Under the pieces are notes generated by a model, which did not search any database, was not told the origin of the DNA, and saw nothing but the letters and a program-made list of their open reading frames with translations. Made by a program: the position numbers and the translations under genes. DNA of 64,000 bases from Hydractinia symbiolongicarpus (Eukaryota; Cnidaria; Hydrozoa; Anthoathecata; Hydractiniidae), in contig NC_079887.1 in assembly GCF_029227915.1 (NCBI RefSeq), positions 3,472,001 through 3,536,000 on the forward strand, read 5' to 3'. Positions within the stretch are counted from its first letter, which is position 1. Each line of letters begins with the position of its first letter. This document shows positions 36,613 through 49,128 of this stretch, one piece after another.

Positions 36613-38084
36613 AGAACGATTTTTTAAATTATCTTTTCACCACTAAAACGCATGAGACTTGTAGTTTTCAAAATTGTTTTCATTTTTGATGAGACGCTGA
36701 ATAAAAGAAGTTTAATCGCCGGTAAACGAAAACCTGCGATTTCCCGTAAATCCCGGACTCGGCCCGTATAGTCAAAAGTATACAAAGAAAGTACCCAGGG
36801 AGTAAAGTCATTTCCCGAACGATTTTTTAAATTATTTTTTCACCACTAAAACGCATGAGATTTGTAGTTTTCAAAAATGTTTTCATTTTTGATGAGACGC
36901 TGAATAAAAGAAGTTTAATCGCCGGCAAACGAAAACCTGCGATTTTCCGTAAATCCCGGACTCGGCCCGTATAGTCAAAAGTATACAAAGAAAGTACCCA
37001 GGAAGTAAACTCATTTGCCGAACGATTTTTTAAATTATTATTTCACTACTAAAGCCCATGAGACTTGTTGTTTTTAAAAATGTTTTCATTTTTGATGAGA
37101 CGCTGAATAAAAGAAGTTTAATCGCCGGCAAACGAAAACCCGCGATTTCCCGTAAATCCCGGGCTTGGCCCGTATAGTCAAAAGTATACAAAGAAAGTAC
37201 CCAGGGAGAAAACTCATTTCCCGAACGATTTTTTGAATTATTTTTTCACCACTAAAACGCATGAGACTTGTAGTTTTCAAAAGTGTTTTCATTTTTGATG
37301 AGACGCTGAATAAAAGAAGTTTAATTGCCGGCAAACGAAAACCCGCGATTTCCCGTAAATCCCGGGCTTGGCCCGTATAGTTGAATGTATATAAAGAAAG
37401 TACCCAGGGAGTAAACTCATTTGCCGAACGATTTTTTAAATTATTATTTCACTACTAAAGCCCATGAGACTTGTTGTATTTAAAAATGTTTTCATTTTTG
37501 ATGAGACGCTGAATAAAAGAAGTTTAATCGCCGGCAAACGAAAACCCGCGATTTCCCGTAAATCCCGGGCTTGGCCCGTATAGTCAAAAGTATACAAGGA
37601 AAGTACCTAGGGAGAAAACTCATTCCCCGAACGATTTTTTGAATTGTTTTTTCACCACTAAAACGCATGAGACTTGTAGTTTTCAAAAGTGTTTTCATTT
37701 TTGATGAGACGCTGAATAAAAGAAGTTTAATTGCCGGCAAACGAAAACCCGCGATTTCCCGTAAATCCCGGGCTTGGCCCGTATAGTTGAATGTATATAA
37801 AGAAAGTACCCAGGGAGTAAACTGATTTCCCGAACGATTTTTTAAATTATTTCTACACCACTAGAACGAATGAGACTTGTAGTTTTCAAAAAATTTTTCA
37901 TTTTTAATGAGACGCTTAATGAAAGAGGGTTAATCGCCGGCAAACGTAAACTCGCGATTTCCCGTAAATTCCGGGCTTGTCCCGTATAGTCGAATGTATA
38001 CAAAGAAAGTACCCAGTGAGTAAACTCATTTCCAGAACGATTTTTTAAATTATTATTTCACCACTAAAGCCCATGAGACTTGTA
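35004..38084 (-). repeat. Second copy of the 3.1-kb segment (first at 23230-26310)
   Basis: This copy carries the marks listed for the partner, with small differences: aaaattg near 36674, aaacgtaaac near 37945, and aagg in place of acgg near 37597. The divergence shows that the pair is not an exact assembly duplicate. Confidence 0.85.
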
Positions 38085-38310
38085 GTTTTTAAAAATGTTT
38101 TCATTTTTGATGAGACGCTAAATAAAAGGAGTTGAATCGCCGGCAAACGAAAACCTGCGATTTCCCGTAAATCCCTGACTCGGCCCGTATAGTCAAAAGT
38201 ACACAAAGAAAGTACCCAGGGAGAAAACTCATTTCCCGAACGATTTTTTGAATTATTTTTTCACCACTAAAACGCATGAGACTTGTAGTTTTCAAAAGTG
38301 TTTTCATTTT

Positions 38311-39730
38311 TGATGAGACGCTGAATAAAAGAAGTTTAATTGCTGGCAAACGAAAACCCGCAATTTCCCGTAAATCCCGGGCTTGGCCCGTATAGTTGAA
38401 TGTATATAAAGAAAGTACCCAGGGAGTAAACTCATTTGCCGAACGATTTTTTAAATTATTATTTCACTATTAAAGCCCATGAGACTTGTTGTTTTTAAAA
38501 ATGTTTTCATTTTTGATGAGACGCTGAATAAAAGACGTTTAATCGCCGGCAAACGAAAACCCGCGATTTCCCGTAAATCCCTGACTCGGCCCGTATAGTC
38601 AAAAGTATACAAAGAAAGTACCCAGGGAGAAAACTCATTTCCCGAACGATTTTTTGAATTATTTTTTCACCACTAAAACGCATGAGACTTGTAGTTTTCA
38701 AAAGTGTTTTCATTTTTGATGAGACGCTGAATAAAAGAAGTTTAATTGCCGTCAAACGAAAACCCGCAATTTCCCGTAAATCCCGGGCTTGGCCCGTATA
38801 GTTGAATGTATATAAAGAAAGTACCCAGGGAGTAAACTCATTTGCCGAACGATTTTTTAAATTATTATTTCACTACTAAAGCCCATGAGACTTGTTGTTT
38901 TTAAAAATGTTTTCATTTTTGATGAGACGCTGAATAAAAGACGTTTAATCGCCGGCAAACGAAAACCCGCGATTTCCCGTAAATCCCGGGCTTGGCCCGT
39001 ATAGTCAAAAGTATACAAAGAAAGTACCTAGGAAGAAAACTCATTTCCCGAACGATTTTTGAATTATTTTTTCACCACTAAAACGCATGAGACTTGTAGT
39101 TTTCAAAAGTGTTTTCATTTTTAATGAGACGCTTAATGAAAGAGGGTTAATCGCCGGCAAACGAAAACTCGCGATTTCCCGTAAATCCCGGGCTTGTCCC
39201 GTATAGTCGAATGTATACAAAGAAAGTACTCTGTGAGTAAACTCATTTCCAGAACGATTTTTTAAATTATTATTTCACCACTAAAGCCCATGAGACTTGT
39301 AGTTTTTAAAAATGTTTTCATTTTTGATGAGACGCTAAATAAAAGGAGTTTAATCGCCGGCAAACGAAAACCCGCGACTTCCCGTAAATCCCGGACTCGG
39401 CCCGTATAGTCAAAAGTATACAAGGAAAGTACCCAGGGAGTAAACTGATTTCCCGAACGATTTTTTAAATTATTTTTTACCACTAAAACGCATGAGACTT
39501 GTAGTTTTCAAAAATGTTTTCATTTTTTATGAGACGCTGAATAAAAGAAGTTTAATCGCCGGCAAACGAAAACCCGCGACTTCCCGTAAATCCCGGACTC
39601 GGCCCGTATAGTCAAAAGTATACAAGGAAAGTACCCAGGGAGTAAACTGATTTCCCGAACGATTTTTTAAATTATTATTTCACCACTAAAGCCCATGACA
39701 CTTGTAGTTTTTAAAATCGTTTTCATTTTT
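38311..39730 (-). repeat. Transition between HOR domains; shared with 47.0-48.2 kb
   Basis: Monomers with cccgcaatttcccg, gacgtttaatcg and a 1-bp loss in acgatttttgaat (39051) recur at offset 8721 bp (47772 for the same loss). The copy at 47.8 kb has one extra monomer before the cttaatgaaagagg type. This stretch separates the 11-12-mer domain from the 6-7-mer domain. Confidence 0.72.
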
Positions 39731-42700
39731 AATGAGACGCTAAATAAAAGGAGTTTAATCGCCGGCAAACGAAAACCTGCGATTTCCCGTAAATCCCTGA
39801 CTCGGCCCGTATAGTCAAAATTATACAAAAAAAGTACCCAGGGAGTAAACTCATTACCCGAACGATTTTTTGAATTATTATTTCTCCACTAAAGCCCATG
39901 AGACTTGTAGTTTTTAAAAATGTTTTCATTTTTGATGAGACGCTGAATAAAAGAAGTTTAATCGCCGGCAAACGAAAACCCGCGACTTCCCGTAAATCCC
40001 GAACTCGGCCCGTATAGTCAAAAGTATACAAGGAAAGTACCCAGGGAGTAAACTGATTTCCCGAACGATTTTTTAAATTATTTTTCACCACTAAAACGCA
40101 TGAGACTTGTAGTTTTCAAAAATCTTTTCTTTTTTGATGAGACGCTGAATAAAAAAAGTTTAATCGCCGGCAAACGAAAACCCGCGACTTCCCGTTAATC
40201 CCATACTCGGCCCGTATAGTCAAAAGTATACAAGGAAAGTACCCAGGGAGTAAACTCATTTCCCGAACGATTTTTTAAATTATTTTTCCACCACTAAAAC
40301 GCATGAGACTTATAGTTTCCAAAAATGTTTTCATTTTTGATGAGACGCTGAATAAAAGAAGTTTAATCGCCGGCAAACAAAAACCTGCGATTTCCCGTAA
40401 ATCCCAGACTCGGCCCGTATAGTCAAAAGTATACAAAGAAAGTACTCAGGGAGTAAACTCATTTCCAGAACGATTTTTTAAATTATCTTTTCACCACAAA
40501 AACGCATGAGACTTGTAGTTTTCAAATATGTTTTCATTTTTGATGAGACGCTGAATGATAGAAGTTTAATCGCCGGCAAACGAAAACCTGCGATTTCCCG
40601 TAAATCCCGGACTCGGCCCGTATAGTCAAAAGTATACAAAGAAAGTACCCAGGGAGTAAACTGATTTCCCGAACGATTTTTTAAATTATTTTTTACCACT
40701 AAAACGCATGAGACTTGTAGTTTTCAAAAATGTTTTCATTTTTTATGAGACGCTGAATAAAAGAAGTTTAATCGCCGGCAAACAAAAACCTGCGATTTCC
40801 CGTAAATCCGGACTCGGCCCGTATAGTCAAAAGTATACAAAGAAACTACCTAGGGAGTAAACTCATTTCCAGAACGATTTTTTAAATTATTATTTCACCA
40901 CTAAAGCCCATGACACTTGTAGTTTTTAAAATCGTTTTCATTTTTGATGAGACGCTAAATAAAAGGAGTTTAATCGCCGGCAAACGAAAACCTGCGATTT
41001 CCCGTAAATCCCTGACTCGGCCCGTATAGTCAAAATTATACAAAAAAAGTACCCAGGGAGTAAACTTATTACCCGAACGATTTTTTGAATTATTATTTCT
41101 CCACTAAAGCCCATGAGACTTGTAGTTTTTAAAAATGTTTTCATTTTTGATGAGACGCTGAATAAAAGAAGTTTAATCGCCGGCAAACGAAAACCCGCGA
41201 CTTCCCGTAAATCCCGAACTCGGCCCGTATAGTCAAAAGTATACAAGGAAAGTACCCAGGGAGTAAATTGATTTCCCTAACGATTTTTTAAATTATTTTT
41301 TCACCACTAAAACGCATGAGACTTGTAGTTTTCAAAAATCTTTTCTTTTTTGATGAGACGCTGAATAAAAGAAGTTTAATCGCCGGCAAACGAAAACCCG
41401 CGACTTCCGGTTAATCCCATACTCGGCCCGTATAGTCAAAAGTATACAAGGAAAGTACCCAGGGAGTAAACTCATTTCCCGAACGATTTTTTAAATTATT
41501 TTTCCACCACTAAAACGCATGAGACTTATAGTTTTCAAAAATGTTTTCATTTTTGATGAGACGCTGAATAAAAGAAGTTTAATCGCCGGCAAACAAAAAC
41601 CTGCGATTTCCCGTAAATCCCAGACTCGGCCCGTATAGTCAAAAGTATACAAAGAAAGTACTCAGGGAGTAAACTCATTTCCAGAACGATTTTTTAAATT
41701 ATCTTTTCACCACAAAAACGCATGAGACTTGTAGTTTTCAAATATGTTTTCATTTTTGATGAGACGCTGAATGATAGAAGTTTAATCGCCGGCAAACGAA
41801 AACCTGCGATTTCCCGTAAATCCCGGACTCGGCCCGTATAGTCAAAAGTATACAAAGAAAGTACCCAGGGAGTAAACTGATTTCCCGAACGATTTTTTAA
41901 ATTATTTTTTACCACTAAAACGCATGAGACTTGTAGTTTTCAAAAATGTTTTCATTTTTTATGAGACGCTGAATAAAAGAAGTTTAATCGCCGGCAAACA
42001 AAAACCTGCGATTTCCCGTAAATCCGGACTCGGCCCGTATAGTCAAAAGTATACAAAGAAACTACCTAGGGAGTAAACTCATTTCCAGAACGATTTTTTA
42101 AATTATTATTTCACCACTAAAGCCCATGACACTTGTAGTTTTTAAAATCGTTTTCATTTTTGATGAGACGCTAAATAAAAGGAGTTTAATCGCCGGCAAA
42201 CGAAAACCTGCGATTTCCCGTAAATCCCTGACTCGGCCCGTATAGTCAAAATTATACAAAAAAAGTACCCAGGGAGTAAACTCATTACCCGAACGATTTT
42301 TTGAATTATTATTTCTCCACTAAAGCCCATGAGACTTGTAGTTTTTAAAAATGTTTTCATTTTTGATGAGACGCTGAATAAAAGAAGTTTAATCGCCGGC
42401 AAACGAAAACCCGCGACTTCCCGTAAATCCCGAACTCGGCCCGTATAGTCAAAAGTATACAAGGAAAGTACCCAGGGAGTAAACTGATTTCCCGAACGAT
42501 TTTTTAAATTATTTTTTCACCACTAAAACGCATGAGACTTGTAGTTTTCAAAAATCTTTTCTTTTTTGATGAGACGCTGAATAAAAGAAGTTTAATCGCC
42601 GGCAAACGAAAACCCGCGACTTCCCGTTAATCCCATACTCGGCCCGTATAGTCAAAAGTATACAAGGAAAGTACCCAGGGAGTAAACTCATTTCCCGAAC

Positions 42701-45700
42701 GATTTTTTAAATTATTTTTCCACCACTAAAACGCATGAGACTTATAGTTTTCAAAAATGTTTTCATTTTTGATGAGACGCTGAATAAAAGAAGTTTAATC
42801 GCCGGCAAACAAAAACCTGCGATTTCCCGTAAATCCCAGACTCGGCCCGTATAGTCAAAAGTATACAAAGAAAGTACTCAGGGAGTAAACTCATTTCCAG
42901 AACGATTTTTTAAATTATCTTTTCACCACAAAAACGCATGAGACTTGTAGTTTTCAAATATGTTTTCATTTTTGATGAGACGCTGAATGATAGAAGTTTA
43001 ATCGCCGGCAAACGAAAACCTGCCATTTCCCGTAAATCCCGGACTCGGCCCGTATAGTCAAAAGTATACAAAGAAAGTACCCAGGGAGTAAACTCATTTC
43101 CCGAACGATTTCTTAAATTATTATTTCACCACTAAAGCCCATGAGACTTGTAGTTTTTAAAAATGTTTTCATTTTTGATGAGACGCTGAATAAAAGGAGT
43201 TTAATCGCCGGCAAACGAAAACCCGCCATTTCCCGTAAACCCAGGACTCGGCCCGTATAGTCAAAAGTATACAAAGAAAGTACCCAGGGAGTAAACTCAT
43301 TTCCCGAACGATTTTTTAAAATTTTTTTTCACCACTGAAACGCATGAGATTTGTAGTTTTCAAAAATGTTTTCATTTTTGATGAGACGCTGAATAAAAGA
43401 AGTTTAATCGCCGGCAAACAAAAACCTGCGATTTCCCGTAAATCCGGACTCGGCCCGTATAGTCAAAAGTATACAAAGAAACTACCTAGGGAGTAAACTC
43501 ATTTCCAGAACGATTTTTTAAATTATTATTTCACCACTAAAGCCCATGACACTTGTAGTTTTTAAAATCGTTTTCATTTTTGATGAGACGCTAAATAAAA
43601 GGAGTTTAATCGCCGGCAAACGAAAACCTGCGATTTCCCGTAAATCCCTGACTCGGCCCGTATAGTCAAAATTATACAAAAAAAGTACCCAGGGAGTAAA
43701 CTCATTACCCGAACGATTTTTTGAATTATTATTTCTCCACTAAAGCCCATGAGACTTGTAGTTTTTAAAAATGTTTTCATTTTTGATGAGACGCTGAATA
43801 AAAGAAGTTTAATCGCCGGCAAACGAAAACCCGCGACTTCCCGTAAATCCCGAACTCGGCCCGTATAGTCAAAAGTATACAAGGAAAGTACCCAGGGAGT
43901 AAACTGATTTCCCGAACGATTTTTTAAATTATTTTTTCACCACTAAAACGCATGAGACTTGTAGTTTTCAAAAATCTTTTCTTTTTTAATGAGACGCTGA
44001 ATAAAAGAAGTTTAATCGCCGGCAAACGAAAACCCGCGACTTCCCGTTAATCCCATACTCGGCCCGTATAGTCAAAAGTATACAAGGAAAGTACCCAGGG
44101 AGTAAACTCATTTCCCGAACGATTTTTTAAATTATTTTTCCACCACTAAAACGCATGAGACTTATAGTTTTCAAAAATGTTTTCATTTTTGATGAGACGC
44201 TGAATAAAAGAAGTTTAATCGCCGGCAAACAAAAACCTGCGATTTCCCGTAAATCCCAGACTCGGCCCGTATAGTCAAAAGTATACAAAGAAAGTACTCA
44301 GGGAGTAAACTCATTTCCAGAACGATTTTTTAAATTATCTTTTCACCACAAAAACGCATGAGACTTGTAGTTTTCAAATATGTTTTCATTTTTGATGAGA
44401 CGCTGAATGATAGAAGTTTAATCGCCGGCAAACGAAAACCTGCGATTTCCCGTAAATCCCGGACTCGGCCCGTATAGTCAAAAGTATACAAAGAAAGTAC
44501 CCAGGGAGTAAACTCATTTCCCGAACGATTTCTTAAATTATTATTTCACCACTAAAGCCCATGAGACTTGTAGTTTTTAAAAATGTTTTCATTTTTGATG
44601 AGACGCTGAATAAAAGGAGTTTAATCGCCGGCAAACGAAAACCCGCCATTTCCCGTAAACCCAGGACTCGGCCCGTATAGTCAAAAGTATACAAAGAAAG
44701 TACCCAGGGAGTAAACTCATTTCCCGAACGATTTTTTAAATTTTTTTTTCACCACTGAAACGCATGAGATTTGTAGTTTTCAAAAATGTTTTCATTTTTG
44801 ATGAGACGCTGAATAAAAGAAGTTTAATCGCCGGCAACCGAAAACCTGCGATTTCCCGTAAATCCCGGACTCGGCCCGTATAGTCAAAAGTATACAAAGA
44901 AAGTACCCAGGGAGTAAACTCATTTCCCGAACGATTTTTTAAATTTTTTTTTCACCACTGAAACGCATGAGATTTGTAGTTTTCAAAAATGTTTTCATTT
45001 TTGATGAGACGCTGAATGATAGAAGTTTAATCGCCGGCAAACGAAAACCTGCGATTTCCCGTAAATCCCGGACTCGGCCCGTATAGTCAAAAGTATACAA
45101 AGAAAGTACCCAGGGAGTAAACTCATTTCCCGAACGATTTCTTAAATTATTATTTCACCACTAAAGCCCATGAGACTTGTAGTTTTTAAAAATGTTTTCA
45201 TTTTTGATGAGACGCTGAATAAAAGGAGTTTAATCGCCGGCAAACGAAAACCCGCCATTTCCCGTAAACCCAGGACTCGGCCCGTATAGTCAAAAGTATA
45301 CAAAGAAAGTACCCAGGGAGTAAACTCATTTCCCGAACGATTTTTTAAATTTTTTTTTCACCACTGAAACGCATGAGATTTGTAGTTTTCAAAAATGTTT
45401 TCATTTTTGATGAGACGCTGAATTAAAAGAAGTTTAATCGCCGGCAACCGAAAACCTGCGATTTCCCGTAAATCCCGGACTCGGCCCGTATAGTCAAAAG
45501 TATACAAAGAAACTACCCAGGGAGTAAACTCATTTCCAGAACGATTTTTTAAATTATTATTTCACTACTAAAGCCCATGAGACTTGTTGTTTTTAAAAAT
45601 GTTTTCATTTTTGATGAGACGCTAAATAAAAGGAGTTTAATCGCCGGCAAACGAAAACCCGCGACTTCCCGTAAATCCCGGACTCGGCCCGTATAGTCAA

Positions 45701-47040
45701 AAGTATACAAGGAAAGTACCCAGGGAGTAAACTGATTTCCCGAACGATTTTTTAAATTATTTTTTACCACTAAAACGCATGAGACTTGTAGTTTTCAAAA
45801 ATGTTTTCATTTTTTATGAGACGCTGAATAAAAGAAGTTTAATCGCCGGCAAACAAAAACCTGCGATTTCCCGTAAATCCCGGACTCGGCCCGTATAGTC
45901 AAAAGTATACAAAGAAACTACCCAGGGAGTAAACTCATTTCCAGAACGATTTTTTAAATTATTATTTCACCACTAAAGCCCATGACACTTGTAGTTTTTA
46001 AAATCGTTTTCATTTTTGATGAGACGCTAAATAAAAGGAGTTTAATCGCCGGCAAACGAAAACCTGCGATTTCCCGTAAATCCCTGACTCGGCCCGTATA
46101 GTCAAAATTATACAAAAAAAGTACCCAGGGAGTAAACTCATTACCCGAACGATTTTTTGAATTATTATTTCTCCACTAAAGCCCATGAGACTTGTAGTTT
46201 TTAAAAATGTTTTCATTTTTGATGAGACGCTGAATAAAAGAAGTTTAATCGCCGGCAAACGAAAACCCGCGACTTCCCGTAAATCCCGAACTCGGCCCGT
46301 ATAGTCAAAAGTATACAAGGAAAGTACCCAGGGAGTAAACTGATTTCCCGAACGATTTTTTAAATTATTTTTTCACCACTAAAACGCATGAGACTTGTAG
46401 TTTTCAAAAATCTTTTCTTTTTTGATGAGACGCTGAATGAAAGAAGTTTAATCGCCGGCAAACGAAAACCTGCGATTTCCCGTAAATCCCGGACTCGGCC
46501 CGTATAGTCAAAAGTATACAAAGAAAGTACCCAGGGAGTAAACTCATTTCCCGAACGATTTCTTAAATTATTATTTCACCACTAAAGCCCATGAGACTTG
46601 TAGTTTTTAAAAATGTTTTCATTTTTGATGAGACGCTGAATAAAAGGAGTTTAATCGCCGGCAAACGAAAACCCGCCATTTCCCGTAAACCCAGGACTCG
46701 GCCCGTGTAGTCAAAAGTATACAAAGAAAGTACCCAGGGAGTAAACTCATTTCCCGAACGATTTTTTAAATTTTTTTTTCACCACTGAAACGCATGAGAT
46801 TTGTAGTTTTCAAAAATGTTTTCATTTTTGATGAGACGCTGAATAAAAGAAGTTTAATCGCCGGCAACCGAAAACCTGCGATTTCCCGTAAATCCCGGAC
46901 TCGGCCCGTATAGTCAAAAGTATGCAAAGAAAGTACCCAGGAAGTAAACTCATTTGCCGAACGATTTTTTAAATTATTATTTCACTACTAAAACGCATGA
47001 GACTTGTAGTTTTCAAAAGTGTTTTCATTTTTGATGAGAC
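39731..47040 (-). repeat. 6-7-monomer HOR domain
   Basis: A caaaattataca mark occurs at 39816, 41031, 42247, about 43667 and about 46103. The spacings are 1215, 1216, 1420 and 2436 bp, or 6, 6, 7 and 12 monomers with small losses. Each unit contains a tctttt-cttttttg monomer, a ttcccgttaatcccatac monomer, an aaacaaaaacc monomer with cccagactcgg, and a gaatgatagaag monomer. The 1-bp losses in aaatccggactc (40808, 42022 and about 43443) and attttttaccac repeat with the unit. The third and later copies switch to a caggactcgg / cactgaaacg series shared with 49-53 kb. Confidence 0.82.
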
Positions 47041-48325
47041 GCTGAATAAAAGAAGTTTAATTGCCGGCAAACGAAAACCCGCAATTTCCCGTAAATGCCG
47101 GGCTTGGCCCGTATAGTTCAATGTATATAAAGAAAGTACCCAGGGAGTAAACTCATTTGCCGAACGATTTTTTAAATTATTATTTCACTACTAAAGCCCA
47201 TGAGACTTGTTGTTTTTAAAAATGTTTTCATTTTTGATGAGACGCTGAATAAAAGACGTTTAATCGCCGGCAAACGAAAACCCGCGATTTCCCGTAAATC
47301 CCTGACTCGGCCCGTATAGTCAAAAGTATACAAAGAAAGTACCCAGGGAGAAAACTCATTTCCCGAACGATTTTTTGAATTATTTTTTCACCACTAAAAC
47401 GCATGAGACTTGTAGTTTTCAAAAGTGTTTTCATTTTTGATGAGACGCTGAATAAAAGAAGTTTAATTGCCGGCAAACGAAAACCCGCAATTTCCCGTAA
47501 ATCCCGGGCTTGGCCCGTATAGTTGAATGTATATAAAGAAAGTACCCAGGGAGTAAACTCATTTGCCGAACGATTTTTTAAATTATTATTTCACTACTAA
47601 AGCCCATGAGATTTGTTGTTTTTAAAAATGTTTTCATTTTTGATGAGACGCTGAATAAAAGACGTTTAATCGCCGGCAAACTAAAACCCGCGATTTCCCG
47701 TAAATCCCGGGCTTGGCCCGTATAGTCAAAAGTATACAAAGAAAGTACCTAGGAAGAAAACTCATTTCCCGAACGATTTTTGAATTATTTTTTCACCACT
47801 AAAACGCATGAGACTTGTAGTTTTCAAAAGTGTTTTCATTTTTAATGAGACGCTAAATAAAAGAAGTTTAATTGCCGGCAAACGAAAACCCGCGATTTCT
47901 CGTAAATCCCGGGCTTGGCCCGTATGGTTGAATGTATATAAAGAAAGTACCCAGGGAGTAAACTGATTTCCCGAACGATTTTTTAAATTATTTCTGCACC
48001 ACTAGAACAAATGAGACTTGTAGTTTTCAAAAATGTTTTCATTTTTAATGAGACGCTTAATGAAAGAGGGTTAATCGCCGGCAAACGAAAACTCGCGATT
48101 TCCCGTAAATCCCGGGCTTGTCCCGTATAGTCGAATGTATACAAAGAAAGTACTCTGTGAGTAAACTCATTTCCAGAACGATTTTTTAAATTATTATTTC
48201 ACCACTAAAGCCCATGAGACTTGTAGTTTTTAAAAATGTTTTCATTTTTGATGAGACGCTAAATAAAAGGAGTTTAATCGCCTGCAAACGAAAACCCGCG
48301 ACTTCCCGTAAATCCCGGACTCGGC
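47041..48325 (-). repeat. Second copy of the transition segment
   Basis: About six monomers with the same order and the same 1-bp loss (47772) as 38.3-39.1 kb, plus one additional monomer near 47840-48040 that has a tatggttg variant. It is followed by the cttaatgaaagagg and ctaaataaaagg monomers also seen after 39.1 kb. Confidence 0.7.
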
Positions 48326-49128
48326 CCGTATAGTCAAAAGTATACAAGGAAAGTACCCAGGGAGTAAACTGATTTCCCGAACGATTTTTTAAATTATTTT
48401 TTCACCACTAAAACGCATGAGACTTGTAGTTTTCAAAAATCTTTTCTTTTTTGATGAGACGCTGAATAAAAGAAGTTTAATCGCCGGCAAACGAAAACCC
48501 GCGACTTCCCGTTAATCCCATACTCGGCCCGTATAGTCAAAAGTATACAAGGAAAGTACCCAGGGAGTAAACTCATTTCCCGAACGATTTTTTAAATTAT
48601 TTTTCCACCACTAAAACGCATGAGACATATAGTTTTCAAAAATGTTTTCATTTTTGATGAGACGCTGAATAAAAGAAGTTTAATCGCCGGCAAACAAAAA
48701 CCTGCGATTTCCCGTAAATCCCGAACTCGGCCCGTATAGTCAAAAGTATACAAGGAAAGTACCCAGGGAGTAAACTGATTTCCCGAACGATTTTTTAAAT
48801 TATTTTTTCACCACTAAAACGCATGAGACTTGTAGTTTTCAAAAATCTTTTCTTTTTTGATGAGACGCTGAATAAAAGAAGTTTAATCGCCGGCAAACGA
48901 AAACCCGCGACTTCCCGTTAATCCCATACTCGGCCCGTATAGTCAAAAGTATACAAGGAAAGTACCCAGGGAGTAAACTCATTTCCCGAACGATTTTTTA
49001 AATTATTTTTCCACCACTAAAACGCATGAGACATATAGTTTTCAAAAATGTTTTCATTTTTGATGAGACGCTGAATAAAAGAAGTTTAATCGCCGGCAAA
49101 CAAAAACCTGCGATTTCCCGTAAATCCC
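48326..49128 (-). repeat. Two-monomer (406-bp) local duplication
   Basis: The monomer pair with tctttt-cttttttg and ttcccgttaatcccatac, followed by gagacatatag, is present twice. The cttttctttt mark is at 48441 and 48847, 406 bp apart. The private gagacatatag variant in both copies (about 48622 and 49028) shows a recent local duplication. Confidence 0.8.

Larger units (their letters stand above)
15056..38310 (-). repeat. 11-12-monomer HOR domain
   Basis: A rare a-to-g change giving gtgttttcg marks one monomer per HOR at 16031, 18467, 22464, 24291, 26524, 28960, 31396, 33832 and 36065. The spacings are 2436, 3997, 1827, 2233, 2436, 2436, 2436 and 2233 bp, that is 12, 20 (less 63 bp), 9, 11, 12, 12, 12 and 11 monomers. 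A gggttcatc monomer follows a similar rhythm, near 18096, 22094, 23921, 28590, 30823, 33462 and 35695. HOR copies are much alike at the nucleotide level, while neighbouring monomers within a copy differ clearly. Variation in period comes from gains and losses of whole monomers. Confidence 0.88.
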
